In this document: positions 19,075 through 28,382 of the stretch, piece by piece | How positions within the stretch are numbered: the first letter of the stretch is position 1 | Layout: the number at the start of each line of letters is the position of its first letter | Source: a gamma proteobacterium symbiont of Stewartia floridana | GTDB taxonomy: Bacteria > Pseudomonadota > Gammaproteobacteria > Chromatiales > Chromatiaceae | Direction: 5' to 3' | NCBI GenBank assembly: GCA_003676145.1 | Contig: NAUB01000023.1 | Location: forward strand, 1-64,000 | DNA length: 64,000 nt | Made by a program: the position numbers and the translations under genes | Notes under the pieces: generated by a model | Told to the model about the DNA's origin: nothing | The model's input: only the letters and a program-made list of their open reading frames with translations | Database searches by the model: none

Positions 19075-19898
19075 GTTGGAATTGATTGAAAACAAAACCG
19101 AACCACCTTCAACTGACCAATTATTACCTTAGAGCCTGTTAACACTTCATCGCACCGACTCACAACCATTGATACCAAACAGTTGAATCAAACTGATAAG
19201 TGCTCGCTATCACCAGACTGCGAGTGAAATGAAGACAATTTCAACCGATGAGTTTTAGAACACCATTTAGTTATAGTTATTGCTTCCGTTAATTTGTTTG
19301 GTTTAGATTACCCTGGTTTTTATAGGGATGTGAAGGATCACTGAACATCAACACACAACCTTGGATTCATTTAATAAGGAACTGACACGTATCAGTTTGT
19401 TGGTGATTCGATGGCGTATTGGCGTTACCGGTTGTTGAAACCGCCAATCAGTCTTAACACGCTGCTCTACACTCGGCTACCCGTAGAGAGTCAGAAACAA
19501 GACAAATTCACTGGTCCGATATTCCGGATTGCCCAGTCTATTCTGCTGTTCATGCAACAGACTCTCAACTCAAAGCCGACATCCAAAATCAGCTTACGCT
19601 CAATCAAACCAACCGATTTGGCCAGACCACCTCGTCGGCGCAAAAGCAGATTACACAAAGAGATAACCAGCCCGGCAATCACCCCAAAAAAACCGTCATC
19701 ACAACCATCAATGTCCAACAGCTACAACACGGAAAGTATTCAACAGGAGCACAAGGAATTATTCATAAAAACCAACCATCAACCCCAGCAGTCAATCTGC
19801 ACAACCAATATCGAATTTTCATACTGATCGATAAATTGCAGCAACACTTGAGACTACCCATTCAATAAATTTAGAAAACTTTACACGAGGAGAAACCA
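19075..19898. other. Gene-poor AT-rich stretch before the rhodanese gene
   Basis: About 820 bases. It holds a family-2 core (agcctgttaacac, about 19134-19146). A possible 138-codon frame at 19411-19827 lacks a ribosome site and has odd composition (rich in S, T, P, Q and K), so it was not called. No RNA gene was recognised. Confidence 0.5.
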
Positions 19899-20921
19899 AT
19901 GAAGTTTTACAGGATACTCTTGGCCATATCATTTTCAATCGCCATATTGAGCGGAAACGCATCGGCAGCACAACTTCCCGGCTCGATTGTGGATACCCAG
20001 TGGCTGGCGAAAAACCTGAAAGAGGTTCAAGTCATCGATGTACGTTCCAACAAAGCCACTTTCACAACCCAACCTGTGTTCGAACTACAGGAAAAAGCCA
20101 AACGGGAAGTACTGACACAGGCTGGCGGACATATCGAAAACGCCATTCTGCTGCCCTACAAGTCAATTCGCGGTGAACGTCAGGTCGACGGTCAGAAAGT
20201 CAAATATCTGCTACCGGAAAAGGCCGACTTCGAACAACTCATGCAAGCAGCCGGATTAAATTCCGGCAAGCCGATTGTCATCGTCTCAACCGGCATGACT
20301 CCGAAGCGGGTCAACGAAGCACTGCGTCTTTTCTGGCAATTAAAGTATTTCGGTGAAGACAATGTCGCCGTACTGGATGGTGGACTGGCGGCCTGGCTCA
20401 ACGATGGACACGAAGTCGTTACCACTGGGGGAAGCACTGCTCCAGGTAACTGGAAAGCCACTGCAACCCGCGCTGAACTGATCGCCACTCCGGATGATGT
20501 CTCGAGCGCCGAAGCCGAGGTACAACTGATCGATGCCCGTGGCACAGAACAGTTCTACGGTATCAACAAGCGGGATTATGTGTCAGCTTTCGGCCATATC
20601 AGAGGCGCAAAAATGCTGCCTACTGAAGTGCTGTTCCGTAAGGACCGTGATGCAATCAAATTCTACTCCCCGGAGGCCTACCGTTCGATTCTGGAGATCA
20701 GCGACATCGAAGCCGACAAACCGACCATCTTCTACTGCAACAGCGGTCACCTTGCCGCTGGCCCCTGGTTTATCGAACATGAACTTGTCGGCAACAGCAA
20801 AGCACGCCTGTTCGATGGTTCGATGCACCAATGGACTCTGCAGAACCGCCCGGTAAGAACCGTGATGCTCGAACCGCTTCCGGCAACCTGTAAGTCAGGC
20901 ATGAGCAAGCCAGGCTGCTGA
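19899..20921 (+). CDS. Exported two-domain rhodanese (thiosulfate sulfurtransferase-like)
   Basis: A 340-residue protein with a signal peptide (cleavage near ASA-AQ, residues 21-25) and two rhodanese domains. The second carries the active-site cysteine, Cys280 in FYCNSGHLAAG. In the first the equivalent loop reads VSTGMTPKR with no cysteine, as in classic two-domain sulfurtransferases where only the C-terminal domain is active. The C-terminus adds two cysteines (Cys331 and the final residue, Cys340). A strong GAGGAGA site precedes the start. It is followed after eight bases by a haem-c sensor gene, so it is likely one operon. A periplasmic sulfane-sulfur role is inferred. Confidence 0.9.
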   Translation: MKFYRILLAISFSIAILSGNASAAQLPGSIVDTQWLAKNLKEVQVIDVRSNKATFTTQPVFELQEKAKREVLTQAGGHIENAILLPYKSIRGERQVDGQKVKYLLPEKADFEQLMQAAGLNSGKPIVIVSTGMTPKRVNEALRLFWQLKYFGEDNVAVLDGGLAAWLNDGHEVVTTGGSTAPGNWKATATRAELIATPDDVSSAEAEVQLIDARGTEQFYGINKRDYVSAFGHIRGAKMLPTEVLFRKDRDAIKFYSPEAYRSILEISDIEADKPTIFYCNSGHLAAGPWFIEHELVGNSKARLFDGSMHQWTLQNRPVRTVMLEPLPATCKSGMSKPGC

Positions 20922-20929
20922 GAAGTCCA

Positions 20930-21844
20930 ATGAGTCTTGCGTCCCGGGAAACGACAAAAACAGGATCGGTTTCAACCGCTTTTTATAGAGGACTGTTTAT
21001 CATCTATCTGGTCAGTATATTGACCGCCATACCGACCATCTATTTTATCACCAAGGATGAACTCTATTCTCAAGCTGACAAGGAACTCAAGCTCATGGTC
21101 GACGTGGTCCGCTCCGCACGCTCTATCGTCAGGGAGCGGACCAGACCCCACTTTCTACCCCAGGGGGTCTTCTTTCCACCCGTGGTCTCCTCCACCGTAA
21201 TGGCGAAGGAGCTTGCAACGCAGTTCAAAAAACTGCAACCCAGCTATCTGATCCGAATGGTGAGTGACAATCCACTCAACAAGGACAACTACCCACAAGG
21301 ACTTGAACTGAAGGTGCTGGAGATGTTGCGCTATGGCAACCCGGATGACGGGCTCGTGATGACCGGCGACATTCAGGGTCGTCAGTATCTGATCTCGGCG
21401 GCAGCAACCAAGGTCAGTGATGGCTGCCTGATCTGTCATGGCTCCGCAAAAACAGCACCGCAGGAGATCGTCGAGCGATACGGCACCAGTTCGGGTTACG
21501 GTTGGCAGTCCGGCACAATCATCGGCGCCAGCCTGGTCGGGGTGCCCCTGGCCGATCTCAACTCAGCCGTTCTGAAAAGATTCCTGATTGTTATCGCATC
21601 CATCACGGTACTCTTTGCGATCGTGCTATTGGTGCTTAACCGGGTTGTGCAACAGAAGATCATACAACCCATACAGGAGATTACAGAGATCGCCAAAGAG
21701 GTCAGTCTTGGGCGCAGCAATCAACCGTTTTACTCAGAAAGAGATGATGAGATTGGCGCTTTGACCCGCTCATTCGAACTGATGCGCCGTAGCGTCAACA
21801 TTGCCGCGAAAAAGATCAGCAAACTCTCTCAAGGCAATAAGTGA
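20930..21844 (+). CDS. DUF3365 (Tll0287-like) haem-c membrane sensor with HAMP domain
   Basis: A 304-residue inner-membrane protein: TM1 about 20-40, a periplasmic DUF3365 domain about 45-215, TM2 about 217-237, and a HAMP linker (IIQPIQEITEIAKEVSLG) to about residue 295. A c-type haem site, CLICH (166-170), lies in the sensor domain, as in Tll0287-like redox or gas sensors. The protein ends after the HAMP helix: no kinase, methyl-accepting or GGDEF output is fused. The start follows the rhodanese stop by eight bases. The signal it reads (sulfur species, NO or redox) is unknown. Confidence 0.88.
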   Translation: MSLASRETTKTGSVSTAFYRGLFIIYLVSILTAIPTIYFITKDELYSQADKELKLMVDVVRSARSIVRERTRPHFLPQGVFFPPVVSSTVMAKELATQFKKLQPSYLIRMVSDNPLNKDNYPQGLELKVLEMLRYGNPDDGLVMTGDIQGRQYLISAAATKVSDGCLICHGSAKTAPQEIVERYGTSSGYGWQSGTIIGASLVGVPLADLNSAVLKRFLIVIASITVLFAIVLLVLNRVVQQKIIQPIQEITEIAKEVSLGRSNQPFYSERDDEIGALTRSFELMRRSVNIAAKKISKLSQGNK

Positions 21845-21857
21845 AACCAAGCTAACG

Positions 21858-21896
21858 GAATCCCATTCCTCGATAAGATCGTAGGGGATGGGATTC
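21858..21896. terminator. Hairpin between convergent sensor and phoU genes
   Basis: Arms gaatcccattcct and aggggatgggattc pair with one bulge around a 12-base loop. It lies between two convergent stop codons and is followed by ttctgtt on the plus strand. It is a plausible bidirectional terminator, though the T-run is weak. Confidence 0.5.
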
Positions 21897-21910
21897 TGTT
21901 AAACCTGCAA

Positions 21911-22645
21911 CTATTCAGCCATCCGACTGGCTTCGATCTCAGCCGAGATCGCCTGAATGTCCTCGTGGCGAACATCCTTTCCGGTTACCAGAAAGATCAC
22001 AAAGCCGCCAATATTCTTGGCGTGACCACCGATTCGCTCAAGCGCACGCAGAGCCAGGACAATATCCACAACGGAACCTACGTTGCGGGAGTCTTCCATG
22101 ATGAAGGTTGAAAGACGACGCAGACTTCCTCTGAAATCCTCGTAGAGTTTCTTGTCCATTTCGATCACTTCCAGTGCCTTATCCAGATCGAGCTCGGTAA
22201 AGGCCACCAGACTCAGCCCCAGCATCTCATCGACAGACTCCGACATGTCATAGATGTCATGCAGAATCTCTTTGCTGGGTGGGTTTTTGCCATTGTCATA
22301 GAAGTGAATGGTCAGGTTGGCGATCTTACGCGCTTCATCCCCCACCCGCTCCAGATCCGAGATGGTCTTCTGAACGGTCAGGATATCTCGCAGATCCTTC
22401 GCCATCGGCTGACGCTTGGCGATCAAGCGGATGATCTCTTCATCCGCCTGTATATCGATTTCATTCAGTTTACGATCACGGTCGATCACCTGGCCGGCCG
22501 CCTTCGGATCTTCATCCTTCAGTGTCTGTACTGCCCGGCGCAGCTGGTCCTGCCCCAGGTTGCCCATATCCAGTACCAGCTTGTTCAGATGATCAAGCTC
22601 TGCGCTATAGGCCTTGACGATATGTCCGCTTGTCATTTCATTCAT
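21911..22645 (-). CDS. phoU: Phosphate-specific transport system regulator PhoU
   Basis: A 244-residue all-helical protein with the two PhoU repeats (LNKLVLDMGNLGQDQLRRAV and, later, AFTELDLDKALEVIEMDKKL). It links the Pst transporter to PhoR and so shuts off the Pho response when phosphate is plentiful. It is the last gene of pstSCAB-phoU, 18 bases after pstB. Length and motifs are normal. Confidence 0.96.
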   Translation of the reverse strand: MNEMTSGHIVKAYSAELDHLNKLVLDMGNLGQDQLRRAVQTLKDEDPKAAGQVIDRDRKLNEIDIQADEEIIRLIAKRQPMAKDLRDILTVQKTISDLERVGDEARKIANLTIHFYDNGKNPPSKEILHDIYDMSESVDEMLGLSLVAFTELDLDKALEVIEMDKKLYEDFRGSLRRLSTFIMEDSRNVGSVVDIVLALRALERIGGHAKNIGGFVIFLVTGKDVRHEDIQAISAEIEASRMAE

Positions 22646-22663
22646 TGCAGATCCACCCTCGAA

Positions 22664-23536
22664 TCAGCCGAAACGGCCGGTGATGTAGTCTTCAGTCAGT
22701 TTGTGTCTTGGTGAGGTGAAGATCTGATCGGTCTCCCCCACTTCGATCAGTTTACCTAAATGAAAATAGGCAGTACGTTGACTGACACGGGCGGCCTGCT
22801 GCATGGAGTGGGTGACGATCGCAATGGTGAAGTTTTCACGCAACTCGTCGATCAACTCCTCGATTTTGGCCGTGGCGATCGGATCCAGTGCCGAACAGGG
22901 CTCATCCATCAGAATCACTTCAGGACTGACCGCAATTGCCCGGGCGATACAGAGTCGCTGTTGCTGACCACCGGAGAGTCCGGTACCCGGCTGATCGAGC
23001 CGATCCTTTACCTCTTCCCAGAGGCCGGCTCGCTGCAGTGACTTCTCGACGATGGAATCCAGATGCTGTTTGTCATCGCAAAGCCCATGAATCCTTGGGC
23101 CATAGGCAATGTTGTCATAGATCGACTTCGGAAACGGATTCGGTTTCTGGAATACCATGCCGACACTGGCTCGTAACGGCACCACATCCAAACCGCCGTC
23201 GTAGATATCCTGACCATCCATTTTGATCTGACCGGTAACCCGGCAGATATCGATGGTGTCATTCATCCGATTGAGGCAACGCAGGAAGGTCGACTTACCA
23301 CAACCGGAGGGGCCAATCATCGAGATTACCTGATTTTTGCCCACGTCCAGGCTGACATCGAAGATCGCCTGTTTTTCGCCATAGTAGACATCCACATTCC
23401 GGCAGGTCATTCGTGGGTCATCCACATAGACCTCACCCACGGTGCCCTCGGCAGTGCGATTCTGTTTCATCGCAGCGCCTGCTTCACTCTGTAAACCCGT
23501 TTTTGCGGTACTTGTATCATTCATCACTTGTTCCAC
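22664..23536 (-). CDS. pstB: Phosphate ABC transporter, ATP-binding subunit
   Basis: A 290-residue ATPase of the high-affinity phosphate importer. Walker [10 protein letters not shown], signature [14 protein letters not shown], Walker [13 protein letters not shown] and the switch histidine ([11 protein letters not shown]) are all present. About 40 residues precede the usual domain start. The GTG at 23536 has a GAGG site and an ATG at 23524 is an alternative. It lies between pstA and phoU. Confidence 0.97.
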   Translation of the reverse strand: MEQVMNDTSTAKTGLQSEAGAAMKQNRTAEGTVGEVYVDDPRMTCRNVDVYYGEKQAIFDVSLDVGKNQVISMIGPSGCGKSTFLRCLNRMNDTIDICRVTGQIKMDGQDIYDGGLDVVPLRASVGMVFQKPNPFPKSIYDNIAYGPRIHGLCDDKQHLDSIVEKSLQRAGLWEEVKDRLDQPGTGLSGGQQQRLCIARAIAVSPEVILMDEPCSALDPIATAKIEELIDELRENFTIAIVTHSMQQAARVSQRTAYFHLGKLIEVGETDQIFTSPRHKLTEDYITGRFG

Positions 23537-23557
23537 AATGTCCTCACTTGCGCCAAC

Positions 23558-24853
23558 TTACCAACGACGCTCAAATTTCTTTCTCAGCCAGACCGCCAAC
23601 AGATTCATGCTGATGAGAAAGGCCAGCAGTACCATGATCGCTGCGGATGTACGTTCCACGAAAGCACGCTCCGGACTGTCCGCCCAGAGGTAGATCTGTA
23701 CCGGCAGTACCGCTGACGGATCCATCACACTGCCCGGAACATCAACAATAAAGGCAACCATGCCGATCATCAGCAGGGGTGCGGTTTCACCCAACGCCTG
23801 CGCCATGCCGATGATGGTGCCGGTCAACATACCCGGCAGCGCCAAGGGCAGCACATGATGGGTAATGGTCTGCATCGGCGAGGCCCCGATACCGAGGGCT
23901 GCCTCGCGGATCGAAGGGGGGACCGACTTGAGCGCTGCACGACTGGCGATAATAATCGTCGGCAGGGTCATCAGCGCCAGTACCAGACCACCAACCAGAG
24001 GAACCGATCTTGGCAGGCCGAAAAAGTTGATGAAAACCGCCAGGCCCAACAGACCAAAGACAATCGAAGGAACCGCTGCCAGATTGTTGATATTCACCTC
24101 GATCAGATCTGTCCAACGGTTCTTCGGTGCAAACTCCTCCAGGTAGACCGCCGCCGCAACCCCAACCGGAAAGGCGATCGTCAAACAGATCAACAAGGTG
24201 AAAAAAGAGCCGGCTATCGCACCTTTGATGCCGGACAGCTCGGGCTCTCTGGAATCCCCTGCGGTAAAGAAGGTGGTATTGAAGCGTTTCTCAATCCGAT
24301 CCTGTTCCTGCAGGAGATGGATCCAGCCCAGCTGGTTATCCTTGATGCGTCGATCGCTCTCCGGCAGACGCAGATCGATATGTCCTTTGATCAACATATC
24401 CACATCGTCGTCAGCCACCACCCAGACTTCAGCTTTGCTGCCGATCAGGGCTGGATTACTCATCACGGCGTTTCTGAGCTCATAGGAGGCACCGGTACTG
24501 ATCAGACCATACAGCACCTTCTTCTCACGCCGGTTGGTCACCTCAGGAAACATCTGCCGCATCGAAGCCTTGATCAATCCACCGTAGTTGGCTCGTGACA
24601 GCACTTCTGGATCGGTTTCACCGATTGGCGCGATCATCTCCGGATCGTAAAACACATCCAGCTTTACATAGGTCTGCTGAAATGCGGTATAGCCATTGGA
24701 GATGATGGTGATAAAGAGAAACGAGACAAACAGCAGGCCCAGGATGATTGCACCCAGACCAAGCCAGCGGAAATGTCTCTCTTTGCGATAACGGCGATCC
24801 AGCCCCTGCTGCACCCGCTCCATGGTTTTTTGATGTTGCTGCTGATTATTCAT
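23558..24853 (-). CDS. pstA: Phosphate ABC transporter, permease subunit PstA
   Basis: A 431-residue permease. TM1 (about 32-54) is followed by a large non-membrane insertion (about 60-200), and the C-terminal half carries the transport domain with the EAA-like loop (SIREAALGIGASPMQTITHH). It is longer than E. coli PstA (about 296), like the extended PstA of many Pseudomonas-type bacteria. The start at 24853 (MNNQQQHQKTMERV) overlaps the pstC end by eight bases. Confidence 0.95.
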   Translation of the reverse strand: MNNQQQHQKTMERVQQGLDRRYRKERHFRWLGLGAIILGLLFVSFLFITIISNGYTAFQQTYVKLDVFYDPEMIAPIGETDPEVLSRANYGGLIKASMRQMFPEVTNRREKKVLYGLISTGASYELRNAVMSNPALIGSKAEVWVVADDDVDMLIKGHIDLRLPESDRRIKDNQLGWIHLLQEQDRIEKRFNTTFFTAGDSREPELSGIKGAIAGSFFTLLICLTIAFPVGVAAAVYLEEFAPKNRWTDLIEVNINNLAAVPSIVFGLLGLAVFINFFGLPRSVPLVGGLVLALMTLPTIIIASRAALKSVPPSIREAALGIGASPMQTITHHVLPLALPGMLTGTIIGMAQALGETAPLLMIGMVAFIVDVPGSVMDPSAVLPVQIYLWADSPERAFVERTSAAIMVLLAFLISMNLLAVWLRKKFERRW

Positions 24854-26228
24854 ACTGTTCCCGATACTTGCGTACGATGTGCAGGGCAATCATGTTGAGC
24901 GCCAGGGTGATGACGAACAACACCAGAGCCAGAGCAAAGGCCGCCAGGGTCTTGGCACTGTCAAACTCCTGATCCCCCACCAGCAGGGTAACGATCTGCA
25001 CGGTTACCGTGGTCACCGCCTCGAGGGGGTTGGCGCTGAGATTGGCAGATAGCCCGGCCGCCATGACCACGATCATGGTCTCACCAATTGCCCGAGAGAC
25101 AGCCAGCAGGACACCACCAACGATACCCGGCAAGGCCGCCGGTATGATCACATTGCGGATGGTCTCGGAACGGGTGGCGCCGAGGCCGTAGGCGCCATCA
25201 CGCATCGCCTGGGGAACCGCATTGATGACGTCGTCCGAGAGGGAGGAGACGAACGGGATGATCATAATGCCCATCACCACACCGGCAGCCAGAGCCGACT
25301 CGGAGGAGACGGTCAAACCGATATTGGTACCCATGTCTCTGAAGAAGGGCGCCACAGTCAAAGCGGCGAAAAAGCCGTACACCACAGTCGGTATACCAGC
25401 CAACACCTCGAGTACCGGCTTGGCCAGGGTACGAAAGCGTTTACCTGCATATTCCGCCATATAGATCGCCGACATCAATCCGATCGGTACCGCCACGATC
25501 ATTGCAATCAGAGTGATCAGCATGGTGCCTGCAAACAGGGGAACAGAACCGAACACCCCGGAGGAACCCACCTGGTCAGGCCGGATTGCAGTTTGCGGCG
25601 ACCACTCCAGGCCGAAGAGAAATTCAGTGACCGGGATCTGCTGAAAAAACCTCATGGACTCAAACAGTACCGACAACACGATACCGATGGTGGTGAAGAT
25701 CGCCAGGGTGGAACTCGAGAGCAGAAAAAAGTTGATCGCTTTTTCAACCCGATTGCGTGCCCGCTGCTCTCGGGTAATGGTGCGTCGTGCCCACAGGCCT
25801 GCCAGAATCGCCACACTCAGCGCTACCACGAACAGCGCCATATGACTGATATCCATCAGGCTGCTGTAGTGGTCTGCCGCCTGCTGCATGGTCTGATCCA
25901 CAGTGGACGAGACGATATCGCCTTTCGACAGATTGCGAACGTCATTGAGCACCAGATCAAGACGTTCCGGGGGTAAGCTCTGCAACTCCTGAGGAAGCGA
26001 CTCGACCACGATGCCGGTGACCACCGTCTCTTCGAATGAGATCCAGAGCGATAACAGAATCAATGCCGGAATGCCGCACCACATGGCGGTCTGCAATCCG
26101 TAATAGGAGGGCAGGGAGTGAAGATCGCGTATCTTTCCCCCGACAATACTGAGAGAGCGTTTGCGCCCAAAATAATAGGCCAGTGACATCAGGCCCAATA
26201 AAAGAATGATCAGTGTGGAGGTGTGCAT
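24846..26228 (-). CDS. pstC: Phosphate ABC transporter, permease subunit PstC
   Basis: A 460-residue permease with an N-terminal pair of membrane spans, an extracytoplasmic segment containing VVESLPQELQSLPPERLDLV, and a C-terminal transport domain with an EAA loop (AMRDGAYGLGATRSETIRNV). It is longer than E. coli PstC (about 319) in the same way as its partner PstA. It is separated from pstS by a terminator-like hairpin that would lower its transcript level relative to pstS. Confidence 0.95.
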   Translation of the reverse strand: MHTSTLIILLLGLMSLAYYFGRKRSLSIVGGKIRDLHSLPSYYGLQTAMWCGIPALILLSLWISFEETVVTGIVVESLPQELQSLPPERLDLVLNDVRNLSKGDIVSSTVDQTMQQAADHYSSLMDISHMALFVVALSVAILAGLWARRTITREQRARNRVEKAINFFLLSSSTLAIFTTIGIVLSVLFESMRFFQQIPVTEFLFGLEWSPQTAIRPDQVGSSGVFGSVPLFAGTMLITLIAMIVAVPIGLMSAIYMAEYAGKRFRTLAKPVLEVLAGIPTVVYGFFAALTVAPFFRDMGTNIGLTVSSESALAAGVVMGIMIIPFVSSLSDDVINAVPQAMRDGAYGLGATRSETIRNVIIPAALPGIVGGVLLAVSRAIGETMIVVMAAGLSANLSANPLEAVTTVTVQIVTLLVGDQEFDSAKTLAAFALALVLFVITLALNMIALHIVRKYREQYE

Positions 26229-26243
26229 CTTCTCTACTACCCG

Positions 26244-26281
26244 GAAAAAAAGCGGCTACTTGCGTTTCACAAGTAGCCGCT
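26244..26281 (-). terminator. Terminator/attenuator between pstS and pstC
   Basis: A perfect 11-base stem, agcggctactt/aagtagccgct, with a nine-base loop, flanked on the minus-strand exit side by a run of seven T (aaaaaaa at 26244-26250). It is the usual partial terminator that lets the binding protein be made in excess over the permease. Confidence 0.88.
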
Positions 26282-26305
26282 CCTTGCAGCCTAAGTATCA
26301 GCCGA

Positions 26306-27349
26306 TTAGAGTTTTAGAGGTTTCATCGCTTCGATGTCGCTCTTGAACGCTTTACGCTCTTCAGTAGGCATCGGGATCAGACCCTTGTCAGCCAGATAAC
26401 CCTCTTCACCCCAGGCTTTGTCGCTGCTGAACTCAGCCAGGTATTCAATGATGCCGGGGATCTTGCCCATGTGTGCTTTCTTCACATAGAAGTAGAGCGG
26501 ACGGGATACTGGATAACTACCATCGGCGATCAGTTCGAAAGTCGGGGCAACACCGTCGATCAGGGAGCCCTGAACCTTGTCGGAGTTCTGATCCAGGAAG
26601 CTGTAGCCGAATACGCCCAGAGCGCCTTTGTTGGCTTCCAGTTTCTGCACGATCAGGTTGTCGTTCTCACCGGCTTCGATGTATTTGCCATCTTCACGAA
26701 CGGTGTGGCAGAGCGACTTATAGGCTTTCTTGTCTTTCTTCTTCATGGCTTTGATCCAATCGATCTTCTTACAGCCACCTTCCATAGCCAGTTCGGCGAA
26801 AGCGTCACGGGTACCGGAAGTGGGAGGAGGACCCAGCACTTCGATCGCCATGTCAGGCAGATCCTTGTTCACCTCTTTCCAGGTGTTGTAAGGGTTGGCA
26901 ACCAGTTTACCGCTCATGGGATCTTTCGGATCCGGAACCTGTTTAGCGAGCGCCAGGAAGATGTCCTTACGGGTTACTTTGAACTGAGGAGCCTTTTTGG
27001 AGTTGGCCAGTGCGATACCGTCGTAACCGACTTTGACTTCGATGATATCGTTGATGCCGTTACCTGCGCAGCGCTCAACTTCAGAGCTTTTGATGCGACG
27101 GGACGCGTTGGTGATATCAGGATGCTCAACACCGACGCCGGCACAGAAGAGCTTCAAACCACCACCGGAACCGGTAGATTCGATTTTCGGGGTTTTGAAC
27201 TTGGTGGTTTTGCCGAACTGCTCAGCAACCACGGTAGCAAATGGGTATACGGTCGAGGAACCGACTACGCTGATGTAGTCGCGGGCTGAGGCCATGCTCA
27301 CAAAACCGGTCAGCGAAAGTGCGACCGCTGCTGAAATCAGCTTCTTCAT
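26306..27349 (-). CDS. pstS: Phosphate ABC transporter, periplasmic binding protein
   Basis: A 347-residue secreted binding protein with a signal peptide (cleaved after about residue 22, SMASA). Phosphate-contact motifs VVGSSTVYPF, ESTGSGGGLKLFC and GPPPTSGTRDAF are clear. It is transcribed first in pstSCAB-phoU from a promoter with a Pho box about 100 bases upstream, and followed by an attenuator hairpin. Confidence 0.97.
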   Translation of the reverse strand: MKKLISAAVALSLTGFVSMASARDYISVVGSSTVYPFATVVAEQFGKTTKFKTPKIESTGSGGGLKLFCAGVGVEHPDITNASRRIKSSEVERCAGNGINDIIEVKVGYDGIALANSKKAPQFKVTRKDIFLALAKQVPDPKDPMSGKLVANPYNTWKEVNKDLPDMAIEVLGPPPTSGTRDAFAELAMEGGCKKIDWIKAMKKKDKKAYKSLCHTVREDGKYIEAGENDNLIVQKLEANKGALGVFGYSFLDQNSDKVQGSLIDGVAPTFELIADGSYPVSRPLYFYVKKAHMGKIPGIIEYLAEFSSDKAWGEEGYLADKGLIPMPTEERKAFKSDIEAMKPLKL

Positions 27350-27450
27350 AGTATTTCTCTCCTTACGAGAATTTTGTCAATAAAAGGGTTTGTCGTTTTA
27401 TTGGGTGTGCAGAGCATAGGCCCGTAAGATGAATACTGGATGAGATTTGA

Positions 27451-27468
27451 ATGACAGTTTTGTTACAG
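27451..27468 (-). promoter_or_regulatory. Pho box upstream of pstS
   Basis: On the minus strand the sequence CTGTAACAAAACTGTCAT matches the two 7-base half sites and A/T spacer of the PhoB box. A third, weak 11-base unit follows, then a -10-like TATTCA. It sits 102 bases before the pstS start codon. Confidence 0.75.
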
Positions 27469-27560
27469 TCACAACAGCTCACCGCCACCCCTCTGGAGAG
27501 ACGCAAGATTCAACGGAATGAAAGGCGGGAGATGCTTGATTTAGCAGAAAAGATAGAGGA

Positions 27561-28265
27561 TCAGAGCTTGTCGGAAAAACGGTAGCCTGCGCCCCGAACA
27601 GTTTGTAACAGCTTCTCTTTACCAGAGGGCTCCAGCGCCTTGCGTAGACGCCGTATATGCACATCGACGGTACGCTCTTCGATATAGACGTTGGTTCCCC
27701 AGACCCGGTCGAGCAACTGACTACGGGAGAAGACCCGCTCCCGGTGGGTCATGAAATAGTGCAGCAGGCGGAACTCGGTTGGGCCCAGCTCGATCACAAC
27801 CTCATCGGAGGTGACCCGGTGGCTGACCGGATCGAGTTGCAGACCACCACAATCCAGCACTTCCCCGGCCAACAGCGGCGATACTCTCCGCAGGATCGAG
27901 CGGATGCGAGCCAGCAGTTCCCTGGCTGAGAAGGGCTTGGTGACATAGTCCTCGGCACCGATATCCAGTCCGGCGACTTTGTCGTTCTCCTCACCCTTGG
28001 CGGTGAGCATGATGATCGGGATCGATTCCGTCTCCCGGTCTTTTTTCAAACGACCGGCCAGTTCGATACCACTCATCCCCGGCAGCATCCAATCCAGCAG
28101 GATCAGATCGGGGCGGGACTTTTTGATCTGACTGATCGCCTGGGTGGCATCTTCGGCGAAATCCGCCTGAAAACCGTCCTGCTCGAGGATGAAACGCAGC
28201 ATCTCACCAACCGCCGGTTCGTCGTCAACTGCCAGTATTCTTGGGATTGTCATCTCCGTATCCAT
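27561..28265 (-). CDS. phoB: Phosphate regulon response regulator PhoB
   Basis: A 234-residue response regulator: a receiver domain with phospho-acceptor Asp58 ([10 protein letters not shown]), acidic pair DDE and conserved Lys (VTKPF), then an OmpR-type winged helix (about 135-230, [14 protein letters not shown]). It activates pst and other Pho genes on phosphate starvation. A second start four codons in (28253) is possible. The kinase gene phoR, often adjacent, is not present here. A Pho-box-like site lies 40 bases upstream, suggesting autoregulation. Confidence 0.94.
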   Translation of the reverse strand: MDTEMTIPRILAVDDEPAVGEMLRFILEQDGFQADFAEDATQAISQIKKSRPDLILLDWMLPGMSGIELAGRLKKDRETESIPIIMLTAKGEENDKVAGLDIGAEDYVTKPFSARELLARIRSILRRVSPLLAGEVLDCGGLQLDPVSHRVTSDEVVIELGPTEFRLLHYFMTHRERVFSRSQLLDRVWGTNVYIEERTVDVHIRRLRKALEPSGKEKLLQTVRGAGYRFSDKL

Positions 28266-28304
28266 AAGCTGCCAATATTTAGCGCCATATTAAACAGGAG
28301 GTTT

Positions 28305-28322
28305 GTTACATGGAGATGACAA
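28305..28322 (-). promoter_or_regulatory. Pho-box-like site upstream of phoB
   Basis: The minus strand reads TTGTCATCTCCATGTAAC, two half sites close to CTGTCAT and CTGTAAC. A -10-like TTAATAT follows 11 bases later, the spacing expected for PhoB-activated promoters. Confidence 0.5.
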
Positions 28323-28382
28323 CTGAACAGCGGATTTCATCTAACACTCCCTGTGATTGTGAACGGATTGGGGTCCTGGAAA

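Noticed and set aside
19411..19827. 138-codon open frame on the plus strand
   Set aside because: No ribosome site, very unusual composition (S/T/P/Q/K rich), no family resemblance; it lies in AT-rich gene-poor DNA where long frames arise by chance.
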